9,974 nucleotides of DNA from an uncultured Eubacteriales bacterium (lineage in GTDB: Bacteria; Bacillota; Clostridia; Oscillospirales; UBA644), in the NCBI GenBank assembly GCA_934486965.1, contig CAKSQP010000053.1:1-9974 (forward strand), given 5' to 3'. This document shows positions 1 to 9,005 of the stretch, piece after piece. Under the pieces are notes generated by a model. It was given only the letters and a program-made list of their open reading frames with translations, was not told the origin of the DNA and searched no databases. Every line of letters begins with the position of its first letter. Position 1 is the stretch's first letter. Both the position numbers and the translations under genes were made by a program.

Positions 1-857
1 CTTTCGTTTTCCTTTTTGAGCGCGGAAATACGTTTTTTATCTTTTTTCTCGGTGCTTTCGAGTTCGCCGAGCAGTTTTTCGTTTTCCGCTTTTTTCGCTT
101 CAGCATCGGCTGTAATTTTCTGCCTGCGGAGATTATCGCAGTAAATAAGGTTCATTACCGCTTTGCCGCAGAGAGAAGTCACGATTTTTTCGTAATAACT
201 TTTATCGCGCTGGATAAAGGAAACACGGTCGGAGGTTTCGGTCATTACCTCAAAAAATTCGTCAAGTTTTTCGGGGTGCTGCGGCAGGGTCCTGTCGTCG
301 TATTCTTCTGAATACAACGCTCCGTCTTCGGCACTGCGAAGTCCGTGTCTCACACCTTTTTCGCATTTTTTAAGGAGGCTTTCGGGGGTCTTGTCCCGCA
401 GTACGGTCTGGATTGTCAGCGGTGGCTGAACGATATAGAAATCTCTTTCTTTATTTATTACAAAGCCGCTTTCGGTAAGGGACGAGACGGCGGAAAAATC
501 CTTTTCTTCGCCGTTTACCCTTTCGACGATAAGAGGGTCGCAGACAAGCGCCGCAATTTTGTTTTTCTTCATTTCGGAGAGAATAAACGCCGAAAAAGCC
601 GAAACAAGTTCTTTATTTTCAAGGTCGCAGACAAAGCCGTCGGGACAGTACCAGATATTGCAGACCCTGACGTTTCTTTCAAGGCAGAGAGCCGAAAGGA
701 CGGGTCGGTCGCCCTCAAAACCCATATAAAAAGACGGTCTCCATGCGGATTTTACCTCCGCCCAGTATGACGTCTGATAGACAGAACCGCCGTTTTCTTC
801 GGAAAATTTATTGAAAAGTCCTTTATCTTCCGTCTTTACGAAAGTATATTTTTCCAT
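1..857 (-). CDS. FemAB-family peptidoglycan aminoacyltransferase (partial, 3' end off window)
   Basis: I translated 285 codons from the ATG at 855-857 to the left edge without a stop, so the C-terminus is missing. Proteins of this family (FemA/FemX/MurM) use aminoacyl-tRNA to add bridge amino acids to lipid-linked peptidoglycan precursors at the inner face of the membrane. Visible support is an early Tyr-Gln-Thr-Ser-Tyr-Trp segment (residues 27-32), typical of the first GNAT-like lobe; a basic stretch around KKCEKGVRHGLRSAED, resembling the conserved family segment where lobe one ends; and a very charged, Lys/Glu-rich helix from about residue 250 to the edge, matching the start of the coiled-coil arm these enzymes carry. 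AAAGGA at 867-872 lies 9 nt before the ATG. It has its own promoter and appears not to depend on spmB upstream. Which amino acid it adds cannot be told. Confidence 0.82.
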   Translation of the reverse strand, partial: MEKYTFVKTEDKGLFNKFSEENGGSVYQTSYWAEVKSAWRPSFYMGFEGDRPVLSALCLERNVRVCNIWYCPDGFVCDLENKELVSAFSAFILSEMKKNKIAALVCDPLIVERVNGEEKDFSAVSSLTESGFVINKERDFYIVQPPLTIQTVLRDKTPESLLKKCEKGVRHGLRSAEDGALYSEEYDDRTLPQHPEKLDEFFEVMTETSDRVSFIQRDKSYYEKIVTSLCGKAVMNLIYCDNLRRQKITADAEAKKAENEKLLGELESTEKKDKKRISALKKENE

Positions 858-889
858 TTATAACAATCCTTTGATATATATTACATTTG

Positions 890-918
890 ATTATAGCATT
901 TGCCGAAAGAAAAGTCAA
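890..918 (-). promoter_or_regulatory. Sigma-A-type promoter of the FemAB-family gene
   Basis: On the minus strand the -35 box is TTGACT (913-918) and the -10 box is a perfect TATAAT (890-895), separated by exactly 17 bp. Transcription would start near 883, giving a leader of about 26 nt that contains the AAAGGA ribosome binding site. This is one of the two best promoter matches I see in the window. Confidence 0.8.
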
Positions 919-927
919 TATAAAGAC

Positions 928-956
928 TTGAAAAACGACGGTTTTTGCTGTATAAT
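928..956 (+). promoter_or_regulatory. Near-consensus sigma-A promoter facing into spmB-spmA (antisense)
   Basis: On the plus strand TTGAAA (928-933), a 17-bp spacer and a perfect TATAAT (951-956) form a strong sigma-A match. It is back to back with the FemAB-family promoter; only 9 bp separate the two -35 boxes. The -10 box abuts the spmB stop codon, so a transcript starting near 963 would be antisense to spmB and spmA. The first plausible plus-strand gene downstream is the TatD nuclease at 2069. I see no convincing gene for it to serve nearby. It may be real antisense or a chance match in an AT-rich gap. Confidence 0.45.
931..946 (-). terminator. Possible weak terminator hairpin after spmB
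   Basis: Ten bases after the spmB stop, the minus strand carries a perfect 6-bp inverted repeat, AAAAAC and GTTTTT, around a CGTC loop. The right arm doubles as a short U-tract. The stem is AT-rich and short, so termination would be weak. The same bases fall in the spacer of the plus-strand promoter at 928-956, so the symmetry may have another meaning or none. Confidence 0.3.
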
Positions 957-1465
957 CAATAGAAGAACGGAGACAGCGCGGCGGCGGTGAGAAACGTTAT
1001 GAAGTCAAGGAGAAGAGCCGCGAAGATGAGTTTGCCGCAGTTTTTCGCTTTGCCTCCGAGATAGACCGAAATAGTGTAAAGAGTGGTTTCGGTCGACGCT
1101 GAAATCACGCAGGCAAGAAAGCCCGCATAACTGTCGGCCCCGCAGTTTTTCAGTATATCCGAAAGCATCGCCAGAGCCCCCGACCCAGATATCGGTCGGA
1201 GAAGCGCGAGAGGCACGACTTCGGCGGGGATATTCACTTTCCCGAAAAGAGGAAGCAGAAGACACGACAGAAAATCGGTAAATCCCGAAAGTCTGACCGC
1301 CGCAAGCGCGGGAATGACGAAAAGCAACGTCGGGAAAATTCCCCTGAGCGTTTTTATCCCGTCTTTCACCCCCGACGAAAATGCCGCGAGGACGTCCGTT
1401 TTTTTGCGGGCGTATAGGATAAGCACGATAAACGCCGCCGTTATTATCGGGAAAAATTCGTTCAT
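956..1465 (-). CDS. spmB: Spore maturation protein B (membrane protein)
   Basis: This 169-residue, strongly hydrophobic protein matches SpmB, a member of the nucleoside-recognition (Gate) domain family. In Bacillus, SpmA and SpmB are needed for full spore-core dehydration and heat resistance; the transported molecule is not established. Support comes from the family-like segments SGVKDGIKTLRGIFP, PLALLRPISGSGALAMLSD and SASTETTLYTISVYLGG, together with several predicted membrane helices (about residues 5-20, 45-60, 68-90 and 145-168). Length is close to the usual roughly 175 residues. The ATG at 1463-1465 overlaps the spmA stop in an ATGA arrangement, with AAGGAGG just upstream inside spmA, which indicates translational coupling. 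Homologues also occur in some non-sporulating bacteria, so the gene alone does not prove sporulation. Confidence 0.92.
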   Translation of the reverse strand: MNEFFPIITAAFIVLILYARKKTDVLAAFSSGVKDGIKTLRGIFPTLLFVIPALAAVRLSGFTDFLSCLLLPLFGKVNIPAEVVPLALLRPISGSGALAMLSDILKNCGADSYAGFLACVISASTETTLYTISVYLGGKAKNCGKLIFAALLLDFITFLTAAALSPFFY

Positions 1466-2028
1466 TTATCCTCCTTGAAGAGCGCGAAAGAAATTATTAC
1501 GGCAAACACTGCGGAAATTATCTGCGTAAAAAACACGGGCAGGATAACCGCCGACGGGAAAGCCGAACCCGCGCTCTGCCTTACCGCGATGACCGTCGTG
1601 GGGATAAGTTGAAGAGACGACGTGTTGAACAGGATAAAGAGCGCCAGACTTCTTGATATCTTCCCGTTTTTTATCATGCCGTCCGCCGCTTTTATTCCGA
1701 AAGGAGTTGCGGCGTTGCCGAGCCCGAAAAGATTCGAAACGAGGTTCAGAGTAACGTTTTCGGCAATCTTTCTGTTTTCAAACGCCGCAGGCAGAAGTTT
1801 TTTGAGAAAGGGCGACGCAATTTTCTGCATTTTTGAAGTAAGTCCCGCTTTTTCGGCGACAGACGCCGTTCCGCAGAAAAAGCAGACGGACCCCGCAAGC
1901 GACAGAATGAGAGTCACGGTGTCGGACATACCTCCGATTAAAAAAGAGTCGAAGCCCGAGAGATTTCCCGCAAAAAAACCGTAGATCAAAGCCGCCGCCA
2001 AAAGAATTATAACCGTAAAAATAAGCAT
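1462..2028 (-). CDS. spmA: Spore maturation protein A (membrane protein)
   Basis: This 188-residue membrane protein is the partner of SpmB and has the same Gate/nucleoside-recognition fold. The diagnostic stretch is LVSNLFGLGNAATPFGIKA (about residues 96-114), followed by a hydrophobic FILFNTSSLQLIPTTVIAVR segment (about 131-150) that is highly conserved in SpmA. Hydrophobic segments near residues 3-20, 36-52 and 158-183 fit membrane helices. Length is close to the Bacillus protein. The start at 2026-2028 follows a GGTGAT ribosome binding site. The gene is the first of the spmA-spmB pair and is divergent from the TatD nuclease, with only 40 bp between their start codons. In Bacillus the pair belongs to a mother-cell (sigma-E) operon with dacB; no dacB is seen here. 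Confidence 0.92.
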   Translation of the reverse strand: MLIFTVIILLAAALIYGFFAGNLSGFDSFLIGGMSDTVTLILSLAGSVCFFCGTASVAEKAGLTSKMQKIASPFLKKLLPAAFENRKIAENVTLNLVSNLFGLGNAATPFGIKAADGMIKNGKISRSLALFILFNTSSLQLIPTTVIAVRQSAGSAFPSAVILPVFFTQIISAVFAVIISFALFKEDK

Positions 2029-2068
2029 ACAATCACCGTTACGAACTTATGAAAGGAAAACCGTATAT
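2029..2068. promoter_or_regulatory. Short divergent gap between spmA and the TatD gene; possible promoters
   Basis: Only 40 bp lie between the two start codons, so promoters must overlap coding sequence. On the plus strand CATACAAT (2026-2033) exactly matches the Bacillus sigma-E -10 consensus and also contains TACAAT; GAATTAT (2004-2010) is a poor -35 at a 15-bp spacer. On the minus strand GCATATA (2066-2072), a 14-bp spacer and CATAAGTT (2044-2051) resemble a sigma-E promoter for spmA, but the predicted start would leave almost no leader. No clear sigma-A pair is present. These are suggestions only. Confidence 0.25.
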
Positions 2069-2833
2069 ATGCTGTTTGATTCTCACGCACACCTTGACGA
2101 CGAAGCGTTTTCGTCCGACAGATATGAAATAATAGAGGCTCTCAAAAATAACGGGGTCGGGAACTTCATAAACGTCGGTTCAACGATGGCGTCTTCCGAA
2201 TTTTCGCTTTCCCTTGCCGAAAAATATCCGTTTGTCTATGCCGCTGTCGGCGTTCACCCCTCCGAATGTGAAGATATGACCGACGGAGACCTTTTGCAGA
2301 TAGAAAAATGGCTGTCGCACGAAAAGTGCGTCGCGCTCGGCGAAATAGGGCTTGACTACCACTACGAAGGTCCGACAAAAGAAAAGCAGAGATACTGGTT
2401 TGAAAGGCAGTGCGAACTTGCAAAAAAACTTGACAAACCCGTTATAATCCACGACAGAGAAGCCCATGAAGAGTGTTTTGAAATGATAAAAAAACACGGC
2501 AACCGCGGAGTTTTTCACTGTTTTTCGTCGTCTGCCGAAATGGCGCTCCGACTTTATGAAGCAGGCTTTTATATTTCCTTTACGGGCGTCCTCACTTTCA
2601 AGAATTCGAAAAAAGCCGTCGAGGCGGCAGAAAAAATGCCCCTTGACAGAATACTTATCGAAACCGACTGTCCGTATATGGCGCCCGAACCCGTCAGAGG
2701 AACTCGAAACGAGCCGAAAAACGTCATAAGAGTAGCCGAGAAACTTGCCGAGATCAAAGGAATTTCGGTCGAAGAAGCCATAGAAAAAACCGCCGAAAAC
2801 ACAAGAAGACTTTTCGGCATAGGAGATAAATAA
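2069..2833 (+). CDS. TatD-family metal-dependent deoxyribonuclease
   Basis: This 254-residue TIM-barrel amidohydrolase belongs to the TatD family (YabD/YcfH-like), cytoplasmic 3'-5' exonucleases linked to DNA repair and to trimming of nucleic acids. The metal-binding residues are all present: His6 and His8 in SHAHLD, Glu92 in GEIGLDYH, His128 in IIHDREA, His150 in FHCFSS and Asp200 in LIETDCPY. Length is standard for the family. The ATG at 2069 is the first residue of the family core and has AAAGGA about 10 nt upstream. The stop overlaps the next start by one base (TAATG), so the two genes are cotranscribed. In many Firmicutes tatD sits near metG and rnmV/ksgA; that context is absent here. 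Confidence 0.95.
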   Translation: MLFDSHAHLDDEAFSSDRYEIIEALKNNGVGNFINVGSTMASSEFSLSLAEKYPFVYAAVGVHPSECEDMTDGDLLQIEKWLSHEKCVALGEIGLDYHYEGPTKEKQRYWFERQCELAKKLDKPVIIHDREAHEECFEMIKKHGNRGVFHCFSSSAEMALRLYEAGFYISFTGVLTFKNSKKAVEAAEKMPLDRILIETDCPYMAPEPVRGTRNEPKNVIRVAEKLAEIKGISVEEAIEKTAENTRRLFGIGDK

Positions 2834-3978
2834 TGTCGAAACTCACCCTTATCGCGACAACGGCGTTCGGACTTGAGGCGGTAGTTGCGCGCGAACTTGA
2901 AAATCTCGGATATACCGACAGAATGACCGAAAACGGCAGAGTTACTTTTGCGGGCGACGAAGACGCCGTTGCAAGATGCAATCTCTGGCTTCGCAGTGCC
3001 GACAGAGTTCTTATAAAAATGGGAGAATTCAAAGCAGAGTCGTTCGAAGAACTGTTTCAGGGCGTAAAAAAACTGCCGTGGGACGAAATTTTACCCGAAA
3101 ACGCGGAATTTCCCGTCACAGGCAAAAGCGTAAAAAGTAAACTGTTTTCGGTTCCCGACTGTCAGGCGATAACGAAAAAAGCGGTCGTCGAAAAGATGAA
3201 AACGAAATATTCAAGAGAAGTTTTCGAAGAAACGGGCGCGAAATATAAAATCGAAGTATCTCTCCTAAACGACATCGCGACTCTGACCATTGACACGACG
3301 GGACCGGGGCTTAATAAACGCGGCTACCGCAGAATCGCGGGAGAGGCGCCCCTCAAGGAAACGCTTACCGCGGCGATAATAAATCTTTCGTATTGGAAAA
3401 GCGGCAGAATTCTTCTCGACCCGATGTGCGGCAGCGGAACTATCCCGATTGAAGCGGCGCTTATCGCGAGAAATCAGGCGCCGGGACTTCACAGAAATTT
3501 CGTTTCGGAAAACTGGGAAATTCTTCCGTCGGGAGTCTGGACGAGAGCGAGAGAAGAGGCAAAAAGTCTTATAAAACCTGCAAGAAAGGGTCTTATTTCC
3601 GGCAGCGACATCGACCCGAAAAACGTCGAACTTTCTCTTCTCCATGCAAAAGAGGCGGGCGTTTCGGATATTGTTTCCTTTAAGAAAGCCGACGTCAGAC
3701 AGTTTTCGTCAAAGGAAAAATTCGGATTTATCATAACAAATCCGCCCTACGGCGAAAGGCTCGGCAACACAAAAGAAGTCGAAAGACTTTATGAAAATAT
3801 CGGAAAAGTTTTTTCGCGGCTCGACAACTGGTCGTATTATATCATAACCTCGAACCCGTCGTTTGAGCGGCTGTTCGGCAAAAAAGCCGACCGTCGCAGA
3901 AAACTCTACAACGGACGGCTCGAATGTCAGTTATATCAGTATTTAAGCAAAGAAAAACCCCCGAAAAAGGAAATGTAA
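2833..3978 (+). CDS. THUMP-domain class I SAM-dependent RNA methyltransferase (RlmL/YpsC-like)
   Basis: This 381-residue enzyme has an N-terminal ferredoxin-like and THUMP RNA-binding half (about residues 1-160) and a C-terminal Rossmann methyltransferase half. Motif I is DPMCGSGT (196-203) with IPIEAAL following. An acidic ribose-binding position is GSDIDPKN (257-264). The catalytic motif is NPPYGER (303-309), typical of N2-guanine or N6-adenine methylation of RNA. The single-module organisation and length match the Bacillus YpsC group and the N-terminal part of E. coli RlmL, which makes m2G2445 in 23S rRNA. The exact target base is inferred from that relation. AGGAG at 2821-2825 lies 7 nt before the ATG, and the start overlaps the TatD stop, giving a two-gene operon that ends at the hairpin at 3986-4010. 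Confidence 0.92.
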   Translation: MSKLTLIATTAFGLEAVVARELENLGYTDRMTENGRVTFAGDEDAVARCNLWLRSADRVLIKMGEFKAESFEELFQGVKKLPWDEILPENAEFPVTGKSVKSKLFSVPDCQAITKKAVVEKMKTKYSREVFEETGAKYKIEVSLLNDIATLTIDTTGPGLNKRGYRRIAGEAPLKETLTAAIINLSYWKSGRILLDPMCGSGTIPIEAALIARNQAPGLHRNFVSENWEILPSGVWTRAREEAKSLIKPARKGLISGSDIDPKNVELSLLHAKEAGVSDIVSFKKADVRQFSSKEKFGFIITNPPYGERLGNTKEVERLYENIGKVFSRLDNWSYYIITSNPSFERLFGKKADRRRKLYNGRLECQLYQYLSKEKPPKKEM

Positions 3979-3985
3979 AAAAGAG

Positions 3986-4015
3986 CGGATATATCGCAAT
4001 GATATATCCGTTTTT
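3986..4015. terminator. Bidirectional intrinsic terminator between the methyltransferase and purF
   Basis: A perfect 10-bp inverted repeat (CGGATATATC at 3986-3995 and GATATATCCG at 4001-4010) surrounds a GCAAT loop. On the plus strand TTTTT (4011-4015) follows directly. On the minus strand CTC and then six T (complement of 3977-3982) follow. It lies 7 nt beyond the plus-strand stop and 6 nt beyond the minus-strand purF stop, so one hairpin can end both converging transcripts. Confidence 0.82.
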
Positions 4016-4016
4016 C

Positions 4017-7635
<3,619 letters not shown>

Positions 7636-7641
7636 TTCGTT

Positions 7642-7649
7642 CCCCCCCT
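7642..7649 (-). promoter_or_regulatory. Homopolymeric G7 ribosome binding site of the ANTAR gene
   Basis: The only candidate ribosome binding site for the ANTAR regulator is a run of seven G preceded by A on the minus strand (AGGGGGGG), ending 6 nt before the ATG at 7633-7635. It fills most of the 16-nt space after the glnA stop. Slippage in this run would change its length, and thus the spacing to the start, but not a reading frame. Confidence 0.5.
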
Positions 7650-7651
7650 GA

Positions 7652-8860
7652 CTAAATGATATAGTTTTTTCTTATCGCTTCGGGAATATTTTCCGAAACG
7701 AAACGGCTCTGTGCCGCAATTCTTTTCGCCTGTTCCTGATTTTCCGGCAGGATTTCAAGCAGTTCGGTTTCCTTGCTGTCGGCGGTGTATAGATTTATGT
7801 CGGTCGGCGGCGGAAGTCGGTCGCCGTTTTTTATGCCGTCAAGTCCCGCTTTTATTATCAGAGCGAACGCGAGATACGGGTTGCAGAGCGGGTCGGGAGA
7901 GCGGTATTCAGCCCTTTTATATTCCCCGACCGCCGCGGGAATTCTTATAAGTTCCGAGCGGTTCTGCGACGACCATGAAACGTATTTCGGGGCTTTGTTT
8001 TCGCCCAGACGGCGATACGATTCCTCCGAAGTATTGAAAAATGCCGCGGTTTCTGAAGCACGTTTAAGAAGTCCCGCGATGACTTCGGGCATAACGTCCC
8101 TGCCGTCCTCCGCCTTTGCCGAAACGTTTATATGCATACCGTTTCCGGACCTGTCTTTTATCGGTTTCGGAGAAAAATCGGCATAAAGCCCGCTTCGCGC
8201 GGCGACCGTCGAAACGACCGTCCTGAAAGTCATTGCGTCGTCTGCGGCGACCAGAGGTTCGGAATATCTGAAGTCTATCTCGTTCTGCCCCGGTCCCTCC
8301 TCATGGTGCGAACTTTCGGGATATATCCCCATTTTTTCAAGGGTCAGGCATATCTCGCGGCGGACGTTTTCCCCCTTGTCGAAAGGAGCGACGTCCATAT
8401 ATCCCGCGTTGTCGTAAGGGACGTCCGTTTTTTCGCCGTTTTCGTCAAGTCTGAAAAGGTAGAATTCCGTTTCCGAACCGAAGAAAAACGATATTCCCGC
8501 TTTTTTCGCTTCGGCGACGGCGTTTTTTAAGACCGCGCGGCTGTCCGCCTCGAAAGGTCTGCCGTCGGGATATGTAATATCGCAGAACATACGCACGACT
8601 TTGCCGTGTTCGGGTCTCCACGGTAAAACCGAAAGCGTTTCGGGGTTCGGGTGTAAAAACAGGTCGGACTCAACTTCCCCTCCGAAGCCCCTTATCGCGG
8701 AAGCGTCGAACGCTATCCCGCAGTCGAACGCCCGTCCGAGTTCCCGCGGCATTACGGAAACGTTTTTCTGCCTGCCGAAGACATCGCAGAATGCAAGACG
8801 GATAAATTTCACGTCTTCTTCGGCGACATATTGCATTACTTCTTCTTTTGTATAATTCAT
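7652..8860 (-). CDS. glnA: Glutamine synthetase, type I, short clostridial form
   Basis: This 402-residue enzyme condenses glutamate and ammonia to glutamine using ATP. The N-terminal beta-grasp domain is visible as FIRLAFCDVFGRQKNV (19-34) and a GFG...ESDLFLHP segment (58-71). Expected metal and substrate residues are Glu130 and Glu132 (GSETEFYLF), Glu187 or Glu188 and Glu194 (HHEEGPGQNEID), His243 (NGMHIN), Arg301, Arg306 and Glu318 (AEYRSPDP). It is about 40 residues shorter than the usual 443, mainly around the loop after His243 and the region after about 345. The residue before AP in the active-site flap, normally Glu (GYEAP), is Lys289 here (GENKAP). SD AGGCGGGA lies upstream at 8866-8873. 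It opens the glnA-ANTAR-pyrG-purF operon. I am sure of the family; activity of this variant is inferred. Confidence 0.93.
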   Translation of the reverse strand: MNYTKEEVMQYVAEEDVKFIRLAFCDVFGRQKNVSVMPRELGRAFDCGIAFDASAIRGFGGEVESDLFLHPNPETLSVLPWRPEHGKVVRMFCDITYPDGRPFEADSRAVLKNAVAEAKKAGISFFFGSETEFYLFRLDENGEKTDVPYDNAGYMDVAPFDKGENVRREICLTLEKMGIYPESSHHEEGPGQNEIDFRYSEPLVAADDAMTFRTVVSTVAARSGLYADFSPKPIKDRSGNGMHINVSAKAEDGRDVMPEVIAGLLKRASETAAFFNTSEESYRRLGENKAPKYVSWSSQNRSELIRIPAAVGEYKRAEYRSPDPLCNPYLAFALIIKAGLDGIKNGDRLPPPTDINLYTADSKETELLEILPENQEQAKRIAAQSRFVSENIPEAIRKNYII

Positions 8861-8957
8861 ATTTTTCCCGCCTGTGATTTTATACTAAAGATTTTACACC
8901 CGTATTTCTACGGGAATCTGTATTAAAATCAAAAAATTTCGAAACTTTGAAATCAAC
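8861..8957 (-). promoter_or_regulatory. glnA promoter and leader region
   Basis: This AT-rich stretch lies between the upstream terminator and the glnA start. No consensus promoter stands out. The best -10 candidate is TTTAAT (8922-8927 on the minus strand), with a weak TTCAAA 18 bp upstream. It would start transcription near 8915, at the foot of the hairpin at 8899-8914. A second TATAAA (8879-8884) is too close to the ribosome binding site to serve. The region must hold the promoter of the operon because the preceding gene ends in a good terminator. Confidence 0.4.
8899..8914 (-). promoter_or_regulatory. GAAA-tetraloop hairpin in the glnA leader
   Basis: On the minus strand CCCGTA and TACGGG form a perfect 6-bp stem closed by GAAA, a GNRA tetraloop, 38 nt before the glnA start codon. 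No U-tract follows, so it is not an intrinsic terminator. The left arm with two flanking bases (TTCCCG, 8911-8916) is also exactly complementary to CGGGAA (8865-8870) in the glnA ribosome binding site, so two competing folds are possible. It could be a 5' stabilising stem, part of a translation switch, or chance. Confidence 0.4.
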
Positions 8958-8993
8958 AAAAAATGCGGCGTCCACTCAAGAGAATGAACGCCG
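8958..8993 (-). terminator. Intrinsic terminator after the SPFH/zinc-ribbon gene
   Basis: On the minus strand a 9-bp stem (8985-8993 with 8966-8974, one G-U pair) closes a 10-nt loop, followed after two bases by T6 (complement of 8958-8963). It begins 12 nt past the stop codon at 9006-9008 and separates this gene from glnA. Confidence 0.85.
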
Positions 8994-9005
8994 TTGCTCA
9001 TTTTA

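Noticed and set aside
345..770. A 141-codon plus-strand open frame
   Set aside because: It is opposite the FemAB-family gene, whose frame is open over 285 codons with its own promoter and ribosome binding site.
1000..1065. A 21-codon plus-strand frame just after the antisense promoter
   Set aside because: It lies inside spmB on the opposite strand, has only a poor ribosome binding site and no recognisable features.
3986..4010. Palindromic GATATATC repeat as an operator or attachment site
   Set aside because: Its place between two converging genes and the T-tracts on both sides explain it as a terminator.
8899..8914. ANTAR two-hairpin target upstream of glnA
   Set aside because: Known targets are two hairpins with hexaloops having A at position 1 and G at position 4. 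Here there is one hairpin, and read as a hexaloop (AGAAAT) it has A at position 4. No following terminator is present.
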